A stretch of DNA of 64,000 nt from Leptolinea tardivitalis (GTDB lineage Bacteria; Chloroflexota; Anaerolineae; Anaerolineales; Anaerolineaceae): assembly GCF_001050275.1 (NCBI RefSeq), contig NZ_BBYA01000002.1, positions 224,580 through 288,579 of the forward strand. The letters run 5' to 3'. The notes under the pieces were generated by a model. It searched no databases. It was not told the origin of the DNA and was given only the letters and a program-made list of their open reading frames with translations. Below, piece after piece: positions 53,889 through 63,600 of the stretch. Position numbers and translations under genes: made by a program. Every line of letters starts with the position of its first letter. The stretch's first letter is position 1.

Positions 53889-54233
53889 ATGGGTGAGGAA
53901 AAGACAATCTATCATATAGTTTCCAATAACCTTTGGATCAAGAGCCTGGAACAGGGTGAATATCGCGGGGATACATTGGATACAGAGGGTTTCATTCACT
54001 TTTCACTGGTAAATCAGGTACTTGCCACTGCCAACCGGCATTATCATGGGGTGAAGGGACTTGTTTTGTTACAGGTCAATACGGAAAGGTTATCGTCAGA
54101 ATTGAAATATGAAGCAGCCCCCTGGGGAGAAAGTTTCCCTCATCTTTACGGCGCGCTGAATTTGGATGCTGTCACCTGTGTGTTTGATTTTATCCCTGAT
54201 GCAAACGGCGATTTTGTAAAATTGCCCTTCTAA
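53889..54233 (+). CDS. DUF952 domain protein
   Basis: A 114-residue soluble protein of the DUF952 family (ADP-ribosyltransferase-like fold by published structural comparison, function unknown). YHIVSNNLW at the start, DTEGFIHFSLVNQV near 40, and APWGESFPHLYGAL near 80 are the family motifs. It sits between two DUF2298 genes with 2- and 5-base gaps, so it is part of their transcript. Confidence 0.9.
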   Translation: MGEEKTIYHIVSNNLWIKSLEQGEYRGDTLDTEGFIHFSLVNQVLATANRHYHGVKGLVLLQVNTERLSSELKYEAAPWGESFPHLYGALNLDAVTCVFDFIPDANGDFVKLPF

Positions 54234-54238
54234 CCAAT

Positions 54239-56845
54239 ATGATCTCTTTTTTACTCTGGATTTTGACTTTATTTCTACTGGGCGCTGCCGCGTTTCCAGT
54301 CTTGTTCTGGTTTTTTCCCCACCTGGCAGATAGAGGGTATGGTGTTGCTAAACCGGCTGGACTCCTTCTATTTGGGTACTTCTACTGGATTCTCGTTACT
54401 TTTGGGATTTTGCCTAACAATTGGACAGGTGTCGCGGCTGCGTTTTTATTGGTTCTTTTTGTAGGTTTCCTGGCGATCCGGAAGGTTGGCTGGCCGGTAA
54501 TTAAGAGCTGGCTTCATGAAAATCTCTGGCTGATCGCAGTTGTTGAAGTTGGATTTATTCTTTTATTCGGCTTTTTTGCCCTGATGCGGGCAGCCAGTCC
54601 GGACATTACTGGAACAGAAAAACCGATGGAACTGGCTTTTATCAATTCCATCCTGCATTCAAAAGTATTTCCTCCAGCCGATCCCTGGCTTTCGGGATAT
54701 GCCATTTCGTATTATTACTTCGGATATATCATTGTCGCCGGGATAATCCGCCTGACGGGTACTATCTCTGGAGTGGGCTTCAATCTGGCCGTCTCATTGT
54801 GGTTTGCTATGGCTGCCGCAGGTTCATTCAGCCTTGTGTTAAATATCCTCTCACGGATCAAACTTCATAATGAATTGAAGGGGCAGTCTGTTTCTGTATT
54901 ACAACGAGCTGGATGGGCAGTGTTAGGCCCGATAATGTTAATTTTCACTGCCAATTGGGAAGGTTTTTTTGAACTTTTGCATTCCCGCGGTCTTTTCTGG
55001 GATGCCAGTGGACATTCTGCCTTTTGGTCCTGGCTGGATTTAAAAGAATTGACGGTTGCTCCATCAGGTGTACCCGGATGGTTTCCTACGCGTCCCGGTG
55101 GAATCTGGTGGTGGCGTGCTTCCCGTGTTTTACAGGATTACGACTTTGCAGGGAGAACAGGGGAAGTCATTGATGAATTCCCGTTCTTTTCGTTGTTCCT
55201 GGCTGATCTGCACCCTCATGTTTTGTCTATTCCCTTTGTTTTATTAGCCTGCAACCTGGCATTGGAATTCTTCATCAAAGCTTCCAGCGGCAGACAATTT
55301 CGCCCCGGTTGGATGGATGTTATCACATACTGGACTGGCAGTTCACAAGCAGATAAATCTGTTCAGAATTCTTATTTTCCCGCTCTGGAGTTCTGGTTTG
55401 CAGCACTAATTTTTGGCGGACTGGCTTTCATAAATATCTGGGATTTCCCCATATATGTCGGTCTGGCCAGTGTTGGAATTGTGCTGGCGAGGTATCTTGC
55501 CTGTGGGTGGAATCGACAGAGAATCCTTGAATTTTTCGAATGTGGTCTGGCATTTGGTTTTGCAGGCTTTTTGCTGTATTTGCCTTTCTATACAGGATTC
55601 GCCTCACAGGCTGGTGGTCTGCTGCCCAGCCTCGTCTTTTTCACCAGAGGAAAGCATCTCTGGCTAATGTTTGGTGTGTTATTTATCCCCATGCTGATTG
55701 GTTTAATCTCTGTAATTCGTTTAGAAAAGATCAGTCTGGTAATCCGAAAAGGATTAGGGAAAGCGGCAGCCCTATTGGGTATTCTCTGGACTGCTATGCT
55801 GATTTTGGGATTGCTTATTACGTTCGCTCCAGCTCTGCTTGGAAAGGTAAGTCCATCGCTGGGAGAAAAAGTTACGCTTGCAGCAGGCTTGTTTATGAAT
55901 ACCCAGGGCGGTGGACCTGCCAAAGATATTTTGCTCGATTCTACATTGTTCCGGTTGATGGCGCCGGGAAGTTGGTTGACCCTGCTTCTGTTGACGGCGT
56001 TGATCTGGGGGATCGTTTTGGCTTTGCGAGACCGGTTCCAGCAACTTCAAGCTGCAACTATTCAAACTGATTCAACCGCGAAAAATGATGACAACGCAGT
56101 GAATACCCTGCCGTTTTTGCTTCTACTAGCCACAGTCGGTCTTGGCTTGGTCATGTTCCCGGAATTTTTCTATTTACGCGACCAATTTGGCACGCGGATG
56201 AACACGATTTTCAAGTTCTACTACCAGGCTTGGATTCTGTGGTCAGCGGCAGCATCGGTTTTTGTATTCATCTTTTGGAACAACCTCAAAGGGATAACCG
56301 GATGGGTTGCACGTCTTCTTTTTATTCTTTCAATGTTTGCCGGCTTTCTTTATCCATTTTATGCATTGGTCGACCGGTTTGATAGTTTTTCACTTGAACG
56401 CCTCAATCTGGATGGAAGTGCTTATTTCTCCATGGCATATCCGGCTGAGATGGAAGCGGTTAACTATTTGAGCCTTGCGCCTGACGGCACAGTGGCGGAA
56501 GCCGTAGGCGGAAGCTATACAGGATATGCGCGTATTTCAACCCTTAGTGGACAACCAACCGTTTTAGGTTGGCCAGGGCATGAGTCACAATGGCGAGGTG
56601 GAGCCATTGAAATTGGGACTCGCGAACCGGATATCAAAACCTTATATCAGACCAGCAATTGGGAAGAAGCCTTAAGGATCATTCAAAAATATCAAATCCG
56701 GTATATTTATATCGGATCTCTGGAAACGAATACCTATCGTGTGAATGAGGAAAAGTTTAAGACCAACCTATCACTGGTTTTCAATCGGGGATCCGTAGTA
56801 ATTTATGAAGTTCCATCCCAACTATTGATTACACCAAAGAAATAA
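54239..56845 (+). CDS. DUF2298 (Chlor_Arch_YYY) membrane protein
   Basis: An 868-residue polytopic protein (about 16-18 helices) paralogous to the C-terminal half of the preceding 1831-residue protein. Shared motifs: YYYF at 158-161 following a PPADPWLSGYAIS loop, EFPFFSLFLADLHPH ending at 327, and MNTIFKFYYQAW at 654-665. Helices end near 720 and the last 145 residues form an extracytoplasmic tail with GWPGHESQWRG. It lacks the N-terminal GT-C domain. The conserved acidic/His DLHxH motif in a loop is a likely active site (inference). Confidence 0.9.
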   Translation: MISFLLWILTLFLLGAAAFPVLFWFFPHLADRGYGVAKPAGLLLFGYFYWILVTFGILPNNWTGVAAAFLLVLFVGFLAIRKVGWPVIKSWLHENLWLIAVVEVGFILLFGFFALMRAASPDITGTEKPMELAFINSILHSKVFPPADPWLSGYAISYYYFGYIIVAGIIRLTGTISGVGFNLAVSLWFAMAAAGSFSLVLNILSRIKLHNELKGQSVSVLQRAGWAVLGPIMLIFTANWEGFFELLHSRGLFWDASGHSAFWSWLDLKELTVAPSGVPGWFPTRPGGIWWWRASRVLQDYDFAGRTGEVIDEFPFFSLFLADLHPHVLSIPFVLLACNLALEFFIKASSGRQFRPGWMDVITYWTGSSQADKSVQNSYFPALEFWFAALIFGGLAFINIWDFPIYVGLASVGIVLARYLACGWNRQRILEFFECGLAFGFAGFLLYLPFYTGFASQAGGLLPSLVFFTRGKHLWLMFGVLFIPMLIGLISVIRLEKISLVIRKGLGKAAALLGILWTAMLILGLLITFAPALLGKVSPSLGEKVTLAAGLFMNTQGGGPAKDILLDSTLFRLMAPGSWLTLLLLTALIWGIVLALRDRFQQLQAATIQTDSTAKNDDNAVNTLPFLLLLATVGLGLVMFPEFFYLRDQFGTRMNTIFKFYYQAWILWSAAASVFVFIFWNNLKGITGWVARLLFILSMFAGFLYPFYALVDRFDSFSLERLNLDGSAYFSMAYPAEMEAVNYLSLAPDGTVAEAVGGSYTGYARISTLSGQPTVLGWPGHESQWRGGAIEIGTREPDIKTLYQTSNWEEALRIIQKYQIRYIYIGSLETNTYRVNEEKFKTNLSLVFNRGSVVIYEVPSQLLITPKK

Positions 56846-58587
56846 TGGATCAGGAAATGAAGAAACTCTTCTCCACAAAGATGACGTTGGGATACAGCCT
56901 ATTGCTATTATTGGCTGTTATTCTGCGTTTCAATCAATTAAGCAACCCGATGCTTGGCGAAAGGGAGGCAGCCATTGCATTGCAGGCAGCTGGATCCCAA
57001 ACCGGATTATCTGGTGAATTACCCGGCACCAGCGGAATAACCGCTTTGCTCGGATTGGTCTTTTTTGTTCTGGGAAAAAACGAATTCACAGCCAGACTCT
57101 TGCCGGCTATCTTTGGTTCACTGTTGATTTTTGCACCTCTGCTTTTCCGTAAAGAGCTCGGAGATAAGACGGTTATTCTGCTTAGCATTCTTTTTATGTT
57201 CGATCCTGGATTTGTGGCTTTTTCACGGCATGTGGATGGTGCCATAATTACTGTTTGCGGATTTCTCTTTGCCGTTGGATTTGTTCTACACCGTAGATAT
57301 GGTTTCGCTGGGATTGCAGCCGGGTTTGCATTGTTGGGAAGCTCAGTTCTCTGGCCAGGGGTTCTGGCATCTGGACTGGCATTCTGGTTGACGTACTCTA
57401 TAAAAAATAGCCGAGCCTCATCTGGATCTGGCGAGACGGTGCCTCCTGTGGCCTTTGAGAAAAACGATTTGATAAATGCTGGTCTGGCTCTCATTTTGAC
57501 GGTTGGATTGGTGGGGAGCCTATTCTTTACGCGCTTGATTGGTATCGCAGCACCAATACTGAATCTAACAGCCTATTTTGCCGGTTGGCTTACCTCTACA
57601 GAGATATCTCCATTTCTTATTCTGTTCTCCTTTATCCTTTATCAGCCATTTATTCTGATTGCCGGGTTGGTAGAAGGGCTGCGGACTGTCCGGTCAGGGG
57701 ATCGGATGAATGCGTTCCTTATGCGCTGGTTCTATCTGGCGGTGCTCCTGATGCTTATTTATCCATCCCGGGGAATGGATTCAATTTTATTTGCTTATAT
57801 TCCATTACTGGTATTGGCCGCCAGATGCATCTTGCGGATTATTGAGTCCCTGGAACAGCCGGATATCCCTGCATGGGGTCAGATGGTCCTGGTAATTTTG
57901 CTTGTGCCATTCAGTTGGATGAATATTTTGGCGATTCAATTTCCGATTGATGGTGAGGAAGAACCGCTTCGTCTTTTGGCTTCTGCCGGTGCGCTTGGGC
58001 TCTTGATCGTTGCCAGTTTCCTTATTCGCATGGGGTGGCCTCCCCGGCAGGGTAAGACTGGTTTGTGGATGGGGTTGGCTGTTTTGATTGCCATATTCAC
58101 CTTTTCTACCGCCTGGAGGTCTGCCGGATTGGGTAAACATCCGGAAGCAGAACTCTGGAACTATGATGGAATCACCGATCAGATGGACCTATTGCAAAAG
58201 ACAGCCGGTGACTTAAGCGAATGGAATGTAAGCAGCCGTGAGGGGATTAATATCGTTCTCCTGAATTATTCTTCCCATGCCCTTGAATGGTCTTTGAAGG
58301 ACTTTACCAGCGTTAGCAAAGATTCATCTTTACCTAATCTTTCCAATCCGGCTATTGTCATTACGGCAGATGAAGATGTTCCTTCATTGGCTCAGGCGTA
58401 TCGAGGACAGGATTTTGTTTTGAATAGAAAAACCAGTTGGCCGCTGATCATGCCAGAAGAGTGGATCAAATGGTATGCCTTCAGAGAGCTTCCTCAGGAG
58501 ACCCATCAGGTAATCCTCTGGGCACGCACAGATTTATTCCCCGGGGCGGCAAAGACAGCTCCGGCAACTATCACTCCCATTCAGTGA
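56845..58587 (+). CDS. GT-C-like polytopic membrane protein
   Basis: A 580-residue protein with about 11 helices and a C-terminal extracytoplasmic domain (about 440-580). The first external loop reads NPMLGEREAAIALQAAG, with a GERE in place of the usual DE of PMT/ArnT enzymes. The fold is GT39/GT83-like, but catalytic identity is weak. Its ATG overlaps the stop of the DUF2298 gene by one base. It is the last gene of the glycan block, followed after 7 bases by cmk. Confidence 0.8.
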   Translation: MDQEMKKLFSTKMTLGYSLLLLLAVILRFNQLSNPMLGEREAAIALQAAGSQTGLSGELPGTSGITALLGLVFFVLGKNEFTARLLPAIFGSLLIFAPLLFRKELGDKTVILLSILFMFDPGFVAFSRHVDGAIITVCGFLFAVGFVLHRRYGFAGIAAGFALLGSSVLWPGVLASGLAFWLTYSIKNSRASSGSGETVPPVAFEKNDLINAGLALILTVGLVGSLFFTRLIGIAAPILNLTAYFAGWLTSTEISPFLILFSFILYQPFILIAGLVEGLRTVRSGDRMNAFLMRWFYLAVLLMLIYPSRGMDSILFAYIPLLVLAARCILRIIESLEQPDIPAWGQMVLVILLVPFSWMNILAIQFPIDGEEEPLRLLASAGALGLLIVASFLIRMGWPPRQGKTGLWMGLAVLIAIFTFSTAWRSAGLGKHPEAELWNYDGITDQMDLLQKTAGDLSEWNVSSREGINIVLLNYSSHALEWSLKDFTSVSKDSSLPNLSNPAIVITADEDVPSLAQAYRGQDFVLNRKTSWPLIMPEEWIKWYAFRELPQETHQVILWARTDLFPGAAKTAPATITPIQ

Positions 58588-58594
58588 GGTTTTA

Positions 58595-59296
58595 TTGAAT
58601 TCCAAAATAACAATCGCCATTGACGGTCCGGCTGCTTCGGGCAAGTCAACTGTAGGTGAGCAGGTCGCCAACCGGCTTGGATTCCTTTTTTTTGATACTG
58701 GAATTATGTACAGGGCCGTCACCCTGGCTGTTCTTCAGAGAGGTATTGACCCAAAACTAGAAGATGCTGTCTCCCAACTGGCTCAAACGGTACAGATTGA
58801 TATCCTTCCTCCCCGTATTTTCGACGGTCGGAAAGCAGACGTGCTGCTTGATGGTAAGGATGTAACCTGGGATGTCCGCAGCCGTGAGGTGGAGGCGAAT
58901 GTCTCTGTTGTCTCTTCATATAAGGGTGTGCGTGATGCCATGACTGAGCAACAACGACGTATTGGTATGCGCGGGAATGTTGTTATGGTCGGGCGGGACA
59001 TAGGAACGGTGGTTTTTCCGAATGCTGATTTGAAAATATACCTTGAAGCCTCGGCAGAGGAACGTGCGCGGCGGCGCTATCAGGAATTGCTTCATCGTGG
59101 AGTTTCAGCTGAATATGAGCAGATTCTGGCATCCACCCGTCAAAGGGATGAAATTGATAAGAACCGGACAATTGCTCCGTTAAGACCGGCTGATGATGCT
59201 ACCATACTAATGACAGATGATGTTCCTGTGGAAGAAGTTGTTGAAACAATCATGACATTGATCAGGGAAAATGGATTGGTGAAAAACCGGGGTTGA
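58595..59296 (+). CDS. cmk: Cytidylate kinase
   Basis: A 233-residue P-loop kinase that phosphorylates CMP/dCMP. IDGPAASGKST at residues 8-18 is the family P-loop, FDTGIMYRAVT near 30 and MVGRDIGTVVFP near 130 are the CMP-binding segments, with the RARRRYQEL lid. The likely start is TTG at 58595 with GAGG upstream; no in-frame ATG precedes the P-loop. Its position at the end of a glycan block is probably incidental. Confidence 0.95.
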   Translation: MNSKITIAIDGPAASGKSTVGEQVANRLGFLFFDTGIMYRAVTLAVLQRGIDPKLEDAVSQLAQTVQIDILPPRIFDGRKADVLLDGKDVTWDVRSREVEANVSVVSSYKGVRDAMTEQQRRIGMRGNVVMVGRDIGTVVFPNADLKIYLEASAEERARRRYQELLHRGVSAEYEQILASTRQRDEIDKNRTIAPLRPADDATILMTDDVPVEEVVETIMTLIRENGLVKNRG

Positions 59297-59297
59297 T

Positions 59298-60560
59298 ATG
59301 TGTGATACGTTCATCTTTCGGTCTGAAAATGCAACAGATAAGCGAATCTGGTTTGGAAAGAACTCAGACCGGGAACCGAATGAGGCGCATGAAGTTGTAT
59401 TCCGAAAAGGTCAAAAATATACCGCTGGCACACGAGTAAAGTGCACGTATATTGAGGTTCCACAGGTTGAAAGTACGTTTGATGTCATCCTTTGCAAACC
59501 AGCCTGGATGTGGGGCGCCGAGATGGGAATCAACGCACAGGGTGTCGTCATAGGAAATGAAGCCCTTTTTACCAAAGGCAAGCCGCTAAAAGAACCGGCT
59601 CTTACTGGAATGGATCTTTTACGGCTGGCACTTGAACGATCCTGTGATGCGCAAAGCGCTCTGCAATGTATCATTCAATTATTGGAAACTTACGGACAGG
59701 GCGGAAATTGCGGATACCGCCATCCGTTTTATTACAACAACAGTTTTTTGATTGCTGATCGGAATGAAACCTGGATACTTGAAACAGTTGACAGGAACTG
59801 GGCGGCAAAAAGGTATGCTGGTTCTACGTCCATTTCAAACGGCCTGACTTTACATAACGATTGGGATAAGCGGAGTGCAGGTTTTTCTCAAATACATGAT
59901 CTGGCCGGGCAGATGAGCGATCCGCTGGTCACTACATTTAGCATGGCGAAAATCAGGCGTGAATGCACGCTTGATGGAATATCTGCAATGGGAAAAAGTG
60001 AGGATATCCGGGCGGCTTTCAACCTGCTGCGTTCGCACAATGGAAAAGACAGGAGGCCGTCGGATTCTGTTATGGAGAATACCGTCTGCATGCATGCAGG
60101 CTGGGGCCCCATTCGTATAGATCAAACAACCGGATCGATGGTAGTAGATCTCTCGAAAGAACCATCCGTAATCTGGATTACCGGTACATCGGCTCCTTGC
60201 CTGAGTGTTTTTCGACCAATAATTTTTTCAGATTTTCATGAAGACACAGTTATTTCATCAGAAGCAGACTGGCAACGAAATGAAGTGTTCCATCGCAAGG
60301 CATTATTCTGCGGAGACACAATCCTTGATACTTTTTCGAGTGAACGAGACCAGTTGGAATTGGAATTTGTCAAAGAAAATGAAAAAGGATTAAGAAACCA
60401 ATTACAGGTTACCCGTCGAGTGGAAGAATTTTCTTCCCGTTGGCAGGAAAAGATGGCCGCAGAAAAACCGGTGCGTGGGAGATTCTTATTGCGCGTTGCC
60501 TGGAATGTGTTTAATCGGGAAGCTGGATTCAAGATTGCCAATAAAGACAGTGATCTATAA
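59298..60560 (+). CDS. Peptidase C69 / secernin-like N-terminal nucleophile hydrolase
   Basis: A 420-residue protein beginning MCDTF; removal of Met exposes Cys2 as N-terminal nucleophile, as in C69 dipeptidases and secernins. GKNSDREPNEAHEV near 19-32, the WMWGAEMGINAQGVVIGNEA stretch near 70-90, and GRD-like WAAKRYAG near 170 are typical. It could cleave dipeptides or an amide bond in small metabolites. Start is 1 base after the cmk stop. It lacks a signal peptide, so action is cytoplasmic. Confidence 0.88.
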   Translation: MCDTFIFRSENATDKRIWFGKNSDREPNEAHEVVFRKGQKYTAGTRVKCTYIEVPQVESTFDVILCKPAWMWGAEMGINAQGVVIGNEALFTKGKPLKEPALTGMDLLRLALERSCDAQSALQCIIQLLETYGQGGNCGYRHPFYYNNSFLIADRNETWILETVDRNWAAKRYAGSTSISNGLTLHNDWDKRSAGFSQIHDLAGQMSDPLVTTFSMAKIRRECTLDGISAMGKSEDIRAAFNLLRSHNGKDRRPSDSVMENTVCMHAGWGPIRIDQTTGSMVVDLSKEPSVIWITGTSAPCLSVFRPIIFSDFHEDTVISSEADWQRNEVFHRKALFCGDTILDTFSSERDQLELEFVKENEKGLRNQLQVTRRVEEFSSRWQEKMAAEKPVRGRFLLRVAWNVFNREAGFKIANKDSDL

Positions 60561-60564
60561 GATG

Positions 60565-60586
60565 GAATGCTATAATTTAAGCATTC
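60565..60586 (+). promoter_or_regulatory. Extended -10 promoter inside an inverted repeat
   Basis: TGCTATAAT (60568-60576) is a good extended -10. GAATGC (60565-60570) and GCATTC (60581-60586) form an inverted repeat spanning it, so a regulator could block the promoter. It lies 20-40 bases before the GTG of the sensor kinase. The same TGCTATAAT occurs at the NarX-type kinase. Confidence 0.5.
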
Positions 60587-60605
60587 TAATCTTCATCCGA
60601 TCATT

Positions 60606-63600
60606 GTGATTCTTTCATTACTTGAAACGCCCACGAAGATTAATTTACCTGATTCCATAGCTGGCTGGGTGGGATTAGGTTTATATTGTTTACTTTTTTT
60701 GATTTGCCTGATCCATTGGTGGGATGTTCCTTTAGCCTTAATCCAGAGGAGATGGCAACTTCTGATTTTCCTTTTCTTCACCATAATTCCTGCCAATCTT
60801 TTTATCGGGATTGGTGGCGGGCATATTACTGGTTTGGACGTATTAAAAAACCAACTTCCAGGAATGGTATTATCGGCTATCCCCTGGTTTCTGATTAGTG
60901 CGCTATTTGGACCTGTTCTGGGCGGTTTGGCTGGATTGATCAGCGGAATCATCCAGGCAATGCTTTCAACAAATTCGATCTTTACACCGTTTATCATCAG
61001 CCTCTGCGCATTGATCATTGGTGTTTGTTTCCGGCAGCGTTATCGCGGTGGTCTCTATGCTCTTGTTCGTCACCCTTTGGGCGCGGCTGCGATAACTTCT
61101 CTGCTTTCGTATATCCTTTCCTCCGGTGCAGCATTCTTTAATGCCAATGGTCCTCTGGCAGGCATGGTGGATGCTGGTCTATCAAACTGGCGAACGGATC
61201 TGCTATTTGCTGTTGTGCCAATTTGGATTGCGGGTTTTCTGGGAGAAGGTTTGCAGCGTAACAAGATTGGTCCCTGGCGCAAGATCACAAACCTCCTTCC
61301 ATCACCAGAAGAAGGTTTTTCTGAGAGTAAATTCTGGCGGATGATTTTGCCAATTGCCTGCCTGTTTATTTTTCTTTTTGCACAAATTTCCTGGGCGATT
61401 CAAACGCGGCAGGTGAGGGATGTGTTATTAAGCAGCATTGCCAGCCATGCCGGTCTGGCAGCTCAATACTGGGCGGAAGAGAATCAATCCTATATCGAAA
61501 AAGCATATTCACTTGCTCAACCGGCCATCCTGAAAAAAGCGCCGATGGATTTCTTTGTGGAGATGCAGAAGACGTTTCCGAGTGAAAAAACTCGCATTAC
61601 CGTGGTGGATGAGAAAGCTATGGTTATCCACCAATTTCCTGATAATGAGTTGTCTTCAGATTTTTCTCCAAGACTTCTGACAGCGATCAAGAGTGCGTTA
61701 ATTGAAGGACATCCTGCAGTGATCAGTCAGCACACTTCTGCTGATACATTGACCATGACACTTGATTTCGTTATACCCATTTTGCAGGGTGATAAAACAC
61801 CTGCAGGTGTTGTTATTTTACAACAGGGTAACTTTCCACGACCGTTGAAATCGCAATTCTGGTCAGAGGTGACTAAAATTGAGGATGCAGGTGGATTGGT
61901 CTGGCTGGTGCAGGCTGATGATAAGAATCCGATGCTAGATGATGTGCCAGCTCCGGATATTCAATCTCAGGCTTTCCCCGGTGAATTTCTCATCCAACAA
62001 GGTTGGAAGGGTTCTGCAGCCTTTGCTTTCTGGCCTTCATCAAAAGACTGGAATGTTTATATCAAAGTTCCGCCTACAGCCGCGGCGAGTGCCATTTTGT
62101 TTGATTTCAGCAAACAGATCATTTTGATGGTAGCCGGTTTTGCCCTGCTGTTGATTCTATTAAATCTCTACTGGCTTACCCTCTTCCGAGATGAACAAAA
62201 GTTGCTTCAATCATCCCGACAGATCTCCCGCGGGAATTATGATCTGACACCTGCTCTACACGAAATTTCAGAATTAACAGACCTTTCCCAGGCTATTGAA
62301 CAGATTCGGGTAAATGTTAAGGCTCAGATGGATGAAGCTCAACGGTTAATTTCCATTGGGAGAGGTGTGGCTGTAAGAGAAGAGTTTGGGGTAGCTGTGG
62401 AACCCATTCTTCGGGCAGCTCTTCGTGGAGATGCATCCTGCGCCAGGGTGATTTTGATCCCTCCAAAGATTGAAAGCGTCTTACAGGTTTCCCTCAGACG
62501 CTTCGGACTGGGTGAGCGAAGTGATGCCTATGCCGTTCTGGATAATCAAGTGTTGGAAATCTGTAAGCGGGAAGGTATTTTTGTCATACGTAATACCGCC
62601 CGAAGCCGGCGTATTGATTTTAATAGTGCGGTTACTGTCCCTGCGTCCATTGTCGGTTTGCCAATCTACCTGGAAAAGGATGATTTTCTCGGCGTATTCT
62701 GGATCGGTTATGAAAAACAACAAATCTTTCCGGATGAAGAGATATCCTTGTTAAAGACACTGGCTTCAGAAATTGCTGTTGCAGCGGCAGGAGAACGCAG
62801 ACTTTCTGAGACTGAACAGGGTCGGAAACAATTTGAAGCCCTGATAGGAGCGATTCAAGACCCGCTGCTTCTCCTCGATCCATCCGGCGAAGTTATTTAT
62901 GCCAATGAAGCGGCTTTATCTGTGGATGGGTTAATTTTACGGGATGAAGATGGACACCGGGTGGCCGCACTGCCATCCATGCAAAAGACAATTCACAGCA
63001 ATGTATCTGAGATTTCAAAGGAAGGGATTGTACGGGAAATACAATTTGCCGATGGCCGTATGTATTCTGCACGGTTCACTCCTTTTCAGACGGATGGAAA
63101 ATTCGGTGGATCACTGTGTGTATTACGGGATGTCAATTCGTATGCGGAACTGCTTTCGCGCAAGGGTGAATTTGTAGAGACTGTCAGTCACGACTTGCGT
63201 CAGCCTCTAACGATGATCAGTGGTTATGCCACGATGATTCAGATGGTCGGGGAAATAAACGACCAGCAACGATCGTACCTGCAAAAAATCACCAATGGAC
63301 TGGAAACCATGAATCGCATGGTGAACAACATCCTTGATCTTGGACGAATTGAAGCGGGAACCCGGCTGCGACTTGAAAAAGTGGATGTGAAGAGTTTAAT
63401 TGAACAGGTTGTGGAAGAGTTTACTCCGCAGGCTGTGCAAAAGAAAATCATTCTGACCAACACCACCAATCTTGATTCTCCAATGGTGATTGAAGCAGAT
63501 AATGAGCTTTTGCATCAGGCGATTTTTAACATCGTTGAAAATGCCATTAAATTTACCGGTATTGATGGTAAAGTCGACATCAAGGTCGAAAAGGAAGATG

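Noticed and set aside
56934..57494. 186-codon minus-strand frame
   Set aside because: Lies wholly inside the GT-C-like gene and is rich in Pro/Arg/Ser, as expected for the antisense of a hydrophobic protein.
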